Origin: Chionis minor
Taxonomy: Eukaryota; Chordata; Aves; Charadriiformes; Chionididae
NCBI GenBank assembly: GCA_013398295.1
Contig: VZSF01007788.1
Location: forward strand, 193,196-257,195
DNA: 64,000 bases
Direction: 5' to 3'
Positions 1 to 13,253 of this stretch are shown here, piece after piece (position 1 is the first letter of the stretch; the number at the start of each line of letters is the position of its first letter). The translations under genes and the position numbers were made by a program. Below the pieces are notes generated by a model. The model did no database searches. It had not been told where the DNA came from and was given only the letters and a program-made list of their open reading frames with translations.

Positions 1-3000
1 TGGGACCCAAGCAAGCCATTAGATGTGGGAAGAAGGCAAAAATCAGATGCTGAGGAAGCAGGTGGGTTGCAGCCCTAGCGGTGACGTCCCAAGTGTGACA
101 TGTCATCAGAGTTTTCTGTAAGATGATCTCTAGATTTATAAGCTACAAAACTCTGGGTGTTGTAATGACACAATCAGTATAAAGGGGGTACCCTAAACTT
201 TTAGCGGTTTTCATCAGTGTTAATCTTCCATACTTCAGTCAATCAGAACTTACTATGTAAAACAGGATCACATCCCTGTGGTGGCTTCTTATTCCTGTGA
301 AAATTTCCCCAACTATCCAAAACTACAATCAGGAAAATATTCCATGCACATACAAGTCATTACCCAAACACATGTGGTCCTGGTCCTTCACCGACACATC
401 GTCAAAGCTCCACTGATTTCACTGGCCTGGGAAGAACCAAGGAGATGCAACATGCGCCATATTAAGAGGTGACCTGCAACATGGGAAATGTCACATAGAT
501 TGATCCAAATGTGTTTCTACCCAGCTTTTTGGGGAATTATGTCAGTAGTTCATGGAATAGAAATGTAAATCCATACAGAAAGCCATGATCCTTCTTACCG
601 TTTTTATGCCTCAAGCCTAACAAAGAAGAGAGGCAGGAGCAGCTACGAAAATAAGAGAGCCTACGAGGCCTGTGCAGCAGCAAGGCATGACCGTAAAGCA
701 AGGCCATGCTGCATCCTGCAGCTGGAGCCTCCATTTTATGGTGCAAGACCCCGTGGAGCTGGAACAGAGGCAGATCCACAAGTGTGGAAAATAAGAGTGA
801 TATAATACATGACGGCCATGAGACGCGAGCTGCTCCCCACATCATATCAATCATTGCTTTGGCAAGACAGCTCCAAGCAAGAGGGTGCGTTATCAGTAAT
901 GGAGCGGAAGATAAATGATGTTTGTAATACTTCATCGCTCTGAGGGTTAACAGCATAGTAAAACATCAATGCGGCGTTACTACCTCCAAGACTCAGCCAC
1001 GTGTCACATTGCGCGGCACCTGCTGAGGATTAAACATCTCAATAAAGTCATCTTCTGACACAAAGCCGCTACAGCAGTCATTACCGACCCCGCTGCCTAA
1101 AAGCAGCACAAGACACGGCATGCTAAAGCAGTGGTGCTGTGACTGTGGCTGGCCTGGGGGAGGAAGGCTTTCCTCAGTGGCAGCACAGGGCTTCTCGCTG
1201 CGAGGAGATTTTATTTCCCTCGAGTTGCCCCAATAGCTCAAGACCAGGGTCCACAGCACTTTATAAACCCCCGAGAAAAGCCAGAAGTCCATCCTCAGGG
1301 GACGGTGATACAATCCTATTAAGCCAGACAGTGCCGTGTATGCGGTAAGGGGCTAGCGGTGCTAGCCTTAAGCAGCAAGGAGGTGGCTTTGCGGGGAAGG
1401 ATGCGATGGCATTTGGGGTCCTTGAAGCCAGTCACCCCTTTGCAGGTCAGCCGTAGGCGCTGACTGGACAGAAGTCCCTGCAAACTCACCAAAAAACCAA
1501 GCCAGCTGCACAGGGGTCAATAGCAAACAAAGAGGTGATGCTTTATTCGTCTTTCTGGATGCGGTATCTGCCACGTAATGCATCAGGTGTTTTGGCCAAG
1601 AGTAATGAGGCAACATGGAGCCTAGGGCTGCGGGGATCCCGTTTTGAAGAAATTAATCTCCTTTGTTGAACCTGGATAACTCTGCCAAGGACAGATGATG
1701 CTTTAGCTCAAGGGCCTTAGAAATAACGGGTTCAGTTCTTACAGGCTTTGGCAATTTGTCTTTCCCTGCCTAGGCTTTGTTGGACAAAACAAGCGACGTA
1801 CAAGGCACACCTCTCGTCCCAGGCAACATCGCAGCTGAGCCATCCTTGGCCGCACGCCAGTCCCAATGAAGAGATATGTAATTTCTTTTAAGACAGATGC
1901 CAAGTATGAGATCCAGAATAGCTTTGAGTGCCGTCTGTGTACTGACACGTCACTGCTGGCCCGCCATCCTCACAGGTACCCTCCCAGCTCCAGCACTAGC
2001 TGGATCCACCACAGACCTTCTTGCAAACCTGGTTTTCCTTCCCCAAAATGGCTGTCTGTCATCCAGACATCAGTGAGAGGCATCGGTTACGCACATCAGC
2101 GATTGCATCAGCTACGTTGACGGGGCAAACTGCTGAATTGACAGTATGCATCACACAGCCTATTGCTTGCCGTTTGACCTGGATGCAAATGCTTTTCCCT
2201 GGTAAGGAGTTACTTGCATGAGAAACCTCGAGTTCCCATCACCATTGTCCCTAATCTGAAGGAAACCAAGCACCAGGGATCTGCAAAATCCAAACTGTAC
2301 GAGAAAACATCCCTGCCCTCTCCGCTGCTGCTGGCAACTACGAGTTTGCTGTATGCCATTAAGGAGGTTAGCTTCAAGGTTTTCCAGCTGACCAGTTTCC
2401 CTGGTAGCCCGACCCATAGAGGCAATCCCAGTCCTGCCCTGTCAGTCATATTTTCACTGCCAACCAGAGGTGACTTTTGAAAACCTCGATTTTAAGTTGT
2501 GTAGACCCAGTGCCGCGTTTTAGCAGTGTGAAGATATGAACAACCATATTTCTTGCACGTGTGAGGTTTATATCAATCCTTTTGGAATAGCACTGTGAGA
2601 TGGAGGGGCTGCTGGGTTGAGACCCAAAGAAACCCCTGGCACAGGGAGAAGGAAACAAGTCCTTCATCAAGGAAAACAGTACACTGTAGCTCTTTTTCCA
2701 CATCTTGCCTTCAATATAGGATTAATAAAAGGCAGTAAAATGTAGCCACGTTATAGCCCAAAATAAGTCCAGGAAAGAAATTAAGTTGTCCCTTAGGAAA
2801 AGGCAAATGCCTGGGTCCTGTTTAAAAAATAGAGGCAAAATTATCCTCCACGGCTGGGGTACAGCCGTGGGCTGCCATGTTGGAAAGAGGGAGACGCTGC
2901 CCAGGGAAAGATAGCTAAATTCTGTGAGAAGAGCCTGTGAGAGGTGAAAAATGTTTTCGCAGCATTCAGAAAAAAATAAGTGAATTGGGATGGCAGCCTC

Positions 3001-5819
3001 CACTTTTCTCTACTGCACAGCCAATACTTCTCCCGCTCCCCGTGAAGCGACCTTTTAATTAAGGAGTCAGCTCAACAGAATTAGAATAAACGCTGCCGGA
3101 GCTTAACGCTGACCAGACCCCTTTACTGCCAATTTTCCTATGAAATGAATAGCTGGCCATCATGGTCTCCGCTGTGGCTGGCTCTCGCCTGGCTCTCCTG
3201 TGTTTGCCGCTTGCATCGGCATAGCCAGCTGCCTTAAAAATAGCAAAACCAGCCAATTTTCCCCCTATCCTGTATGATTCATCCATCACAATGCTGGTTG
3301 ACCCTCATTTTTTCCCAAAAATGCCTGTGTGCTCTTGTCCAGGTTATCATCAACAGGATTTTTATGAAATACTTTAAGCAAAACATCACTGGCTTTGCAC
3401 AAGCTCTAATAAATGTCTGCTTGAGATGAACTGAATCCAGCAGGTTTTTCCCCAAAGTCCCAATTCAGCAACACACTTAAGACAACGCTTAAATTATTTT
3501 ATATTAAATTATTTTATAAAGTGGAATGAACAACTGAGTTGAGGCCTTGGGTCTCTGTCACATTCAGCAGTTCCCAGGCTTTTTGCCCAAAGCTTATTCA
3601 CAAAACAGCAGTAACAACTGGAATATAACTCACTTTTTCAGAGGTGGGGGGAAAAAACATTTTGCCTCTTACATGAGGTGGGAACCAGACCAGTAAATAG
3701 TTTCCTGAAGCCATTTGCAAAATAGGATTTAGGATTTTTATTTTTTTTAAATATATATAATGGCTAAAATACTGTAGAATGGAAAGCCTTTTGCAGATGC
3801 TTCAGCATTTAGAAAAATAAAATTCAAACCAAAGAGCAGACTCCTCTTGGTTAAGTAAATACAGAGCCGCTGTGATGTTTTCCATGCAAACTTTGCTGGA
3901 GCAGTGACAAGTTGTCGCTCAGACATGAGTACAAAGGTCCTGCAGATCCCCGGGTTTCTTGCCCATATATAAGGATAGTGCCTGCCTTTGCTATCCTCAT
4001 ATTTGCTTGCAGAAACAGCTTGCCCAGAAGTTGGCAAGTACTGAGCTACTCAGCAATATCAGCCCATCGCTACCTTATAAATGGGTAGCTCAGACTGTGC
4101 AAAGTTTCCGTTCAGATATTTCTTCTGTGTCTGTCTTGGCTCCTGAAGCCTCAGCCCCTTGAGCTGCTCCACCAGCAGGTTGCAGGGTAGGTGCTCCAGC
4201 ACAGGGAAGCTCTTTAAAAATATTGACTCTGCTTCAGAGCTATGGTTCAAGGATGGGTGCGGTGGATGTTGAAGCTCCAGAAGGGTTTTCCTCTACTTGA
4301 TTTTCTGTTTGCTGGAAGAGAGATGACAGGTTGGTCCTACCTTGGCAATGTACTGTTTCTGTCTTGTGAGAAAATCTCTTTTGTTTCCTTCTTTCTGGTG
4401 CTCCACGGACAAGGGCCATCATCACATCCTAGTCTCTCCAGAGGACAAGGAAATGAATTCATGCTGAGGAACTAGATGGAGGGCCGCCTCATCCCAGTAG
4501 CCAGCTCAAATGGCAGGATTTGTTTCTCACTTCACAATGTGAGAGTGCGTCATGCTGGTTTCTGCTCTCCAGTACTGGGCATGCTAATGTACTTGAAACT
4601 GAAGTAGGCTCCTCCAAGCTTAGAATCGTTCTGATTGCCGTAGCCTCTGCAATCTCAAGTAACTTATCACTGCCAAGAGCTCCTCAGAACTCAGCGTGAG
4701 GACCACTGAAGCCGCAGCACTACACAGCAATCCTCCTCCCCCTGCAAACCCTCTCTGATGGGGTCTTGTGTTTCTGACCCCAAGCACTGCTGGGAGAGCG
4801 GGGAGGAGGAGGAGGTTGGTTCCTGATACCTGGGCAGGGTAAAAAGCTTTGGCATCCTTTCCTCTGTTTCAAGCCTGCGTCACTAAGGCACTGGTTTGTC
4901 CTGCTTGTTGCAGCATGTCTCAACTCCACTGTTCACGGAGCAGCTCGTTAAGGGAGGAGTTGTGGTCCCCACTGGATGGGTCTATGATGCACATCCTTGG
5001 TGGTAAGCAGGATTTCACACTACAGACACCCTACGTTGAAAACCAAAAACGTAGTCTTCAGCGGTAACGCAGACAAGCTCTTTTCTTGTATCTAAGGGTA
5101 TGGCTATGCCAGCAAGCAACTGCCATCGTGAAACTAGAAAGATGAGGGTGGCGGAGGAGGCTAACAACACATGGCAGTGCGGGAGATCCAACCTCTGCAA
5201 GTGATACCACACTTGAATACGCTGTTCAGCATTAAAACCATCACGAGTGCAAAGCCCACTTGCAGTCGGGGGGAGCGGTGAAAGAGGATTTTTTCCCGTA
5301 GCTTGAACCGCAGCTCAGCTGGGACTCTTTCCCAGCAGCTCAAAAAAATGGGGAATTGCCAGATACTTCAAAAACTGAAGAGAGGAAAAAAAAGAGTAGC
5401 CACTGGCCAACCATTAGCTTGACCTGCCAAAGAAAAGAGAAACACCCCTGGGGAGGCTCTGGGAAAAGCCTGCAGGGCAAAGGCCAAGTTACTGCTGCTG
5501 TCCAGTGGAGCTGAGGGATGGACATGCAGGGTGAAGCCACAGACATGCCTCAAGGCCAGCGGGGTTAGTTCCCCTGCTTCAGGAGCTGCCTTGTGCTGGG
5601 TCCCGTCCCCAAGCTGCACGGGAGTAAGCTTCAGGGTCAGGAAACCTGCCCTGAGGACATCCCTCTGATGCTTCTCCCCAAGAGCATCCCTCTGAGTCAC
5701 CCCAGCAGTGGGTCCCTCTGCGCCTGGGAAGCATCACAGCATGTCTCCACAGAGCATCTGCTGCCAGCATCCCCCCTCACCCCCAGCACGGTGCGCTGGA
5801 GCTAACTCACCTCTGAAGT

Positions 5820-5935
5820 GCGTTTTATTGAGCTGCGCTTCAGCTGATTAACCTAATTATTACTCCAGGCTTAATGAAGTCATCCACCACTTGACTTTAT
5901 TATAGCCGCCATTAAGTATTTACCTTCCTAGGTGG
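5820..5935. promoter_or_regulatory. Possible conserved noncoding element (homeodomain-type motifs)
   Basis: An AT-rich block with closely packed CAGCTGATTA, CCTAATTATTA and GGCTTAATGAAG motifs, set between GC-richer sequence. E-box and TAAT-core clustering is typical of developmental enhancers, but conservation cannot be tested here. Confidence 0.2.
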
Positions 5936-8900
5936 CAAGAGGTTCACCTGGAAAGCCCTTGACGTTGGGAAGGCTGTCGCCGGGCGCGTGGTCCTCAGCT
6001 GCTGAGAGCATCCCTGTGCCAGCCCCGAAACGCAGGCAGGGGCTGTGCGGCTGTGGGCAGCGCTGCCGCCAGCCTGGGTGCAGTGCTCAGGCTCCACAGG
6101 CATCCTCAGACTCTTCTGGGTGACTGCGGGCCAGGGCTTTTCCACACGGTCCTTTCCCAAAAGCTGGCGCAACGAATTACAACTCCTCCTTCACTGAGAG
6201 CCGTTTGAGTGGCTGGGATGGCTCCGAAAGAATAAAAATTATTAGTCCGTGGCTCATTAACCTGACTGATTACTGCTTATCTGGAGCACAGGAGTCTGCT
6301 CCTCCAGGCCAGGAAGAGCAAACGCCTCATTTTAGGCACCAAGAAGGCTTTCCTGTGGTGTCCTGCTGGAATAACTGTGGCCACTGAGCAGTAAATCCAC
6401 TTCCAGGAGAAAACACTCAGGAGTCCACAGGGATTCACAACTGTATTACAGAGAAATCAACCAAGAAAAAAAAAAAAATTTTTGAAAGCTACAGGCTTCT
6501 AGGAAAATAAATATTTATTCTGCCTCCCTCTTGGAAAGAGTGGAAAAAAGAAACATTTAGGCAAGCAATTCTATTACTATTTACATAAAACATAGGTGGA
6601 TATTTGCTCCGTAATGTGTGAGCTGAAGAATGAATAGCCTGCAACTCCCCCCAAAAAATGAAACACCAGGAACAAGTACCAAAAATCCCACTAAAAGCCT
6701 CCTAACCTGGCACAGACCCAGGGTAAGGAGAAGGAGATGGGACCACCCTGCCGCTACCCCTTTGGAAATGGTTCATATTAGAGCAGGGGCTTCTCTCCTC
6801 CCTGAAGCCACCTGTGGACAATTCCCATCAGAGCCAGCTGGAGCAGCTCACCTAGATTTGCTCCCCTTGAATTGAAAACCAGCTTGGTCCCCAACTCAGC
6901 TGGCACCAGTTGGAGCAGTATCCTCATCTTGCTGATGTTATAGTTTTTAAAGACAGCCATACTGATTTACCTGCAAACCTCCACCACATCCCAGCAGTCT
7001 GCCAAGGTTTCCATGAGTGACCTTGGTCCTGGGAACAGAAGCGATGAGCACAAATGCCCAAGGAAGAAAAGCTGAGGGGTTTGGTGTTTTTTTCTTTAAA
7101 AACTTTTCTGCTTAAGCTGAAGGAAAATCTGAATTTGTGTCCAACCCACCTGTTTACAGCAGCAAACATGCACATCACTGGTCATCATGAGTTGTGATGA
7201 AACATGAGCTTTCAGGAGGCCTCATTTATCTTACACTTTCCCTTCTGTAAGAACAAAAAGCATTCCTGGTGTTTCACTGGAGTCTGTTGAAGTATTTAAG
7301 GGGCTGAAGTCATCAACCACAATTTCTGACAGTACATCCAAAGCAGGTTATAGTTTCTCTCTATGAAGTGTTGCATTGCTGAATTATAACAAATGCTGAT
7401 GCCTTTGGGGGCAATAAAAATAACTCCAGTATGTGACAGAAAATGAATTATTATAATTCAGAATAATTCTTGGTAGAAAGCATACATTTTTTAATTACAA
7501 TCATAACCACTTTTTGATTCTGAGATAAGAAATGGTTGCCATAGTGACCCAATCCTTAAAGATAATTTTTTGCCCAGCGCTGTATAAAACAGTATATGAT
7601 ACCTGCCTTCACAGAAAGCAATTTAGGAAGATGAGTTTTCCAAATGTTAGGCCTTGAGAATGAAAAAGCAACGTAGGGTATACGGAAAAATAATACCCTT
7701 TTGCTGTCGGCCTGAAGAGCCTTATACGCACATTTCCCCGCAAGTGCACTCATAGACATTGTCTCAGATTTGGTGCAAGCTACAAATCTTGCTCAATTTT
7801 CAAGCACATGTAGACTCCACAGAAGAATTTCAAACCCTCTGTGGAGAGTCAGAAAAAATGGAGAAGGAATCAGAGACATGTTTTTCCTGCAGAAAAAAAC
7901 ACCCACTATTGCCTACCATCGGGGAGGGGTTAAAAAAATGTTTTTACTTACTTTGAAGTCTTCTCATATATTTCTCTAATAGACCACCTATCAGCACTTC
8001 CCTGCAAAGATTTTTGGGAAACATATTTTGAAGTCACAACCATTGCGATAGTCAGGCAAAGGCACATTTTGACTCACAAAATGAAGCGCAGTCCTCAGCA
8101 GGACTAGTACAAAGTATTATTACTCAAAAATGTCATCTTTTTGGGGCTTCTTTTGGTAATCCTTGCCTATCACCCTGCATCCCTCTTGCGGATTTACAGG
8201 GACTGGTCTGCAGGATTGCGTTGGGGATGCTCCCTGTCTCACGCCATGTGGAGCTGGGTGCCGTGTGCCCTCCCATGGATAACCTGCCGCCTGTCCCTGG
8301 CAGCAGCGAGGGCTGTGCAGCCCTCTTTTGCTTAGGTCCCCCCCCGGTAGCAAAACCAACTTACCTGTGGCCAGGCTGCCTGGGGACAGCCACAGACAGC
8401 GTCATGGGGCTGAAGGACTGGGCTAGTTGCTGGACCTCTGCCGCCTCGTGGAGTCAAGTCGTTTACCTACACACAGCTCAAAATCATATCGGTTGTTCAA
8501 GGTAGCGAACCAAAGGGAGAGAGAGGCAGCACTGACCGAATGGGGATGGCAAGTAGCTTTTCTCATGTCATTGTAGAGTTTCTTGTCACCAGTGATAGCC
8601 CTGCAGCATGCTACTTTGGTATGTGACATCCTATATTAAATTTACCCTGCTTAAATTACTTTGTGACACTTGCTCTGATCCCCAGGGTACCCCAGATTTA
8701 GGAAAGTACAGAGGTGATAACACCTGACTGGTGAAGTGTGGGTTTCTCACTTCCTGAGGTGTCTTATCCTGCTGAAAAATCCTGCTGAACCTTAGCCATC
8801 GTGTGAAAATCCCAATGCTGTAGCTCCAGTTGATTAATATACCAAGCCAGGTCAACTGGGGCTTAGTTTAGGCTGTTGGCTTTAACGAACCTTTTATTTT

Positions 8901-11027
8901 TGGAAGTTGATAGATGCAAACTTCTTCCTTCCTGAAATGGCAAGGGGACTGTGTGTTTCAGAGGTGCTGCCACCACTTTACTTCAAAGGTGGCCCGCATG
9001 GGAGGAGATAAAACAGGTATGTGGCCTTTTCAGCTTCCCCGAGATGTGCAGAGAAGCTACAGGAGGTTTCTCTCCCTCCCACCACGTAGTGATGAATATT
9101 TTCAATAGCGGCTTTAATTAAAAAGTGTTGAGCCTTGCAATAAGTGTCTCCCAGTCCCCTGCTGCGATTGTCTAGCAGCGATGAGGAAGATCAAACCTGA
9201 TTGCCTTGAAATGCCCAACTTACGAAAAGCTGCCCCTCCTTTTCCTCAATGCTCCCTCCTCCCTTGCCCTGATAGCATGCTCCTGCTAAAAGCCACAAGC
9301 CAAGTCCTTACCTTGAGGCCAGCACTGCCAGCTCCCATTAAACTCTTCCACTTCTAAAAAGCCTGGAAACTTAAGGGCAACCACAAGAATATAGTGGTAT
9401 AAACTGGTATGTTCAACCCTCAGGCTGCAAAAGAGAGGAAATTTAATTAGTGGCATGAAGCCCTTAAGCAACCCGTTGGGGAGCGCACCATCACCATGTT
9501 CGTTACCGTCACTATCATCATCATCACCTTCTACTTTTCCCACTGAAAAGGCAAATTGTCTCCAGAGGGAACAAGGAGCCAGCAGCAGCTTCTGGACCCA
9601 GGGACCTGATGTGGGCTAGCAACAAGTGTCCCTGTCAGTCACAGGGAGGTACACGGCACTTCACCAGCGAGCGCCGAAGGCATCTACCCGTCCATATTTT
9701 TGGAAGAATGCACAGCGATGAAAGCAGAGGTCTTTTCTCTAATTGCCTGCAGGGCCAGGCGAGACCTACACATTTCCCAAGCTCTGGTTTCACCGCTTGC
9801 GAACGTCTCCCTCTGCCAGCTGGCCGTGGCGCTTTGCAGCTCAGGGGCTGCCGCTGCTGAAATATCCTTCCCCGCGTGGGAGCCCTGCACAGGGGCTTTG
9901 CGTCTTGCAGTTCTCCTTGAAAAATTCTTCTATTTTGGCAGTGGGGTTTTCAGTTTCTAGGGATGGAAACTTGTCTGTTCTCAGGGAAAAATAAGCTGTC
10001 CCAGACTTCAAGCACCGTTACCTGCCCACCACTGATGGATGCAGTGCACCCAGGGTTGACCTAAAGGGCGTCTGCAATTAGAATGCCAAATTTCTTTCTG
10101 CTTGGGGAGGAGCAAAAACGAAAGATGATTGCATCAGTACCCTGACATTTTTGGTCTATTTGGATTAAAAGACAGAAGTTTGCTGCAAGTTGTCCTATAC
10201 AAAAACCACTGCCTTCTTTTGTAAAGCAACTTTTTAATAGGTATTTTTAGGATTGGAATCATTTAGTCCTCCATTGCAGTTCATGGATTTCGTAGTTCGC
10301 TTATTTGGTAAGTTATACATTTACTTCTTCCAAGAAATCACACAGATGTTCAATCCAAACCGCTGCTTCGATTTTGTTTGCTTCTTTTACACCTGCTTCA
10401 CCAGCAGCCTGCCATGCAAACGGGGCTTTGCCAAACCTGTTAAACCAAACGTCAAACTGACATAAACAGAAGTCACCTGGACACACGGGGGCTTGCAGTC
10501 AAGTGGGGACGGGTCCCAGGTCCCAATCTGATGACCCCCCATCACCTTGGGGCAGCCCACGTGTCCCAGAGTGGGGAGGAAGCTGCTGCCTCTTCAGAGA
10601 TGTTTTACCCAGGAAACTCCTGCTGGGGCCCCGGCACGATGCTCCCAAAAGCACCTACAGGTTTGTGTGTCTCTTGGCCCAGCCGCAAGGACAAGCTGGG
10701 GTGGCAGCCCCTGTACATTGCTGCTCTGGCAGCATCTAAACACTCTTCAGGAGAGTGAGAAATGGTTCACACCAGATGCTCGAGCAAGCGATTCAGTTGG
10801 GGGAGGTGAGGGGAAAGAAATTGCAAATATTCCCTTCTTGGTAACCATCCTGTTTTCAGAAGATAGCCCCAATTTTTTTTCCTGTTCAAGCAAGAACCCA
10901 GCAAATGCTCTGTGGGGGAAAAAAAAAAAGTTAAATAATAATCAACTCACACCCATGAGACAGCTGTAGTGTGAAGTGCTGGTTGAGAGCTATTGCCCAG
11001 AACATCTCCCATGCTCCCAGGTGAAAT

Positions 11028-11085
11028 GACATAAGAAAAAAAACCCCCAAAACCCAAACAACAAAACCCCACCAACAAACAGTGG
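11028..11085. repeat. A/C-rich low-complexity stretch
   Basis: Composed almost only of A and C runs such as 'aaaaaacccccaaaaccc' and 'aacaacaaaacccc'. Nothing codes here. Confidence 0.85.
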
Positions 11086-12549
11086 GGTGGAAACAAGACA
11101 CTGAACTGCCTTAGGGAAGGAGAACAAAAGCTGAAAGCATTATGGCTTAGGTCGGCATGTTATCATGAATACAAATAGCTGCTACCTAGCTCGTTTCGCA
11201 TCTGTGTTATGAGGTAACTATGGTAAAATGGATGGATGGAACGTTTTAGTCAAGCCCAGTTGTCTGTGGGAAGATTATCTGCACAGCAGTAGGTTTATAA
11301 ATGGATGTTAGGGAACAGAAATGGTTTCTTTGCATACAAAAAAAGCTCAGCATGCCTGGTTGCAATTCTCAGTTAAGGGAGTTCAGCTCTTATGATCGTG
11401 TGTCTGCTCCTTCATCTCTGCCCCAGGGCTGAACTTCATTAACACTTTGTGCTGTTTCCCTTTTCCCATGTCAAGACATCACATGCCTCCAGAAAAACCA
11501 AGACCTCTTGACAAGTCTTTTTGCCATTGTGTTCATATCCAGTACTAAATCAAAGCGGTCCCTCCCCTCCACTGTATCTGCTGAATAAATTACCTGAAGA
11601 GGTAATGTTTCCATCCTGCTTCAGTAGTATTTTCCAGTCAGGGATGGACTTTTTTTGGAGGAAGGTGGGGGTGCAGAGCGAGGTTGCTGCTTGCGGAGCT
11701 GGAGGCCCTTGTGCTCCAACCACCAACATGCAGCTCAGGAACCAGCTGAAGTCCTGGGTAAAGACAGGGGGTGGGTATCTCTTCCAACAGGAACAACACT
11801 TTTTTCTTTCCTTCTTTATTCCCTTTCCTTATAAGCAGGACCAGAGAGATCTGTTGCTGTTTTGGATTGCAGACCCAGAACAATGGACCTACTGGAAAAT
11901 AAATAGCCCAGTGAGCAACACACTAACTCCCGAGTTTTGTTGTACATCACATTAGAAGACACTTTTCATTCCTTCACAGCTGTGCGGGTGTCTGCCTAAA
12001 CTTGAGGCTTTGATGCAAAAGCCTTTCCTGTTTCGGAGCCAGCTTGGGGATGGCAGTGGGATGCTGGGCTGCTCAGCACAGAAACCAGGCGTGGGAAGTC
12101 ATCTGCTGTTGGTCGAGTGTTCACCACCACCGTGATGGGCTGGACTGGTCACTGGTCTTCACAGCGTTCTGCTGCCTGTTGGAACCCACACTATTGCGTT
12201 GCACCCCAGCATCACACCAGTGTGGGGGTGGCAAACCAGGGAGGGTTGTGCTGCTTTGCTGTGTCTTTTGCAAAGGCTGATGAAACCACTTGCTGCCTTT
12301 ACCCACAACCAGAGAGCGCGTGCTGGGAATCCCCATCGTTCATATTGGAGAGTCTTTTCTAGTGCCCCGCTGGAGCAGCTCATGGGCTGGAAAAACCCGA
12401 ATCCATCTGCTGCAAGACCTGTCGCCTACAGCCAAAACACACAGCATTCCTTTTATGGCCCCACGCAACCTGACAATGTACCGATACAGGGATGGCTGTC
12501 AACCTCCTGGTGATCTCTGCCTGCAAAGATCACCAGGGCTGTGCATACC

Positions 12550-13253
12550 TGTTGTGATTTGGGACAGATTGGCCACTGAGGTGGGTGACAGATGCTCTCC
12601 CTGACCTCTCTTAAAAGAAAGGCAGGAAAGAGAAAGAGACTTAGGAGCTTAGAAGGAACTGAACTACTCTAAGGAATTATTAATAATAAAATTAGAAAGA
12701 GAAAATAATGAAATATATACAAAACCGTATCAAGCTCCCAGGATGACAATCCCGTCACTGGCAGGCAGTGGGGAAGTCCCAGACTGGACCCAGTGATGGA
12801 CGGGAACTGGATTCCAGATTGGGATCAAAGGCAGATGAACAGACAGAGTCCTCCTCGGACGCCAGCCATTGAAGAAAGAGGGCTGACCCTTTGGTGCCTC
12901 AGCTTTGACACTGAGCATGAGGCAGATGGGATGGAATACCCTGTTGGTCAGTTTGGGGTCACCTGTCCTGTCCGCTCCTCCCCACAGGTGCAACCCCTCT
13001 ATGCTTTTCTGCTTCCGACCCTCCAACAGGGCAAATAGCAGAGTTGGCTGCCCTTGGGTGTTGCAGCAATAAATATAAGCAAGAGCCCCTTTGCATACCA
13101 TGCCTTGGCATCAACTATAAACACGGGTCTTACCACTCTGAGAGCAAACACTTTCTGCACAATATGCTGTTAATTTCAGTAGTTAGAAGAGGCCTAGCTA
13201 AAAAGTAAAATTACTGAAAAGAAAATTGGTCCTATTTACCTCAAACCAGGACA
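12550..13253 (-). mobile_element. Solo LTR of an endogenous retrovirus, copy A
   Basis: A 704-base element bounded by TG and CA, flanked by ATACC on the left and GTACC on the right. This is consistent with a 5-base target-site duplication carrying one mismatch. A TATA-like TTATATTTAT on the minus strand (13063-13080 region), about 175 bases from the right end, suggests minus orientation. No primer-binding site or gag-pol frame adjoins it, so it is a solo LTR. Copy B, 5.5 kb to the right, is the same family. I recognise the sequence as a dispersed avian LTR type but cannot give a database name. Confidence 0.75.

Larger units (their letters stand above)
1..12549. other. Intergenic DNA, no gene recognised
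   Basis: Mixed-composition sequence with many short open frames on both strands, none with homology I recognise or a supporting splice pattern. AT-rich blocks with TAAT and ATTA motifs near 3045-3110, 5820-5935, 6225-6290 and 9085-9130 look like possible conserved noncoding elements. A homopolymer A run lies near 6463-6480. Confidence 0.6.
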
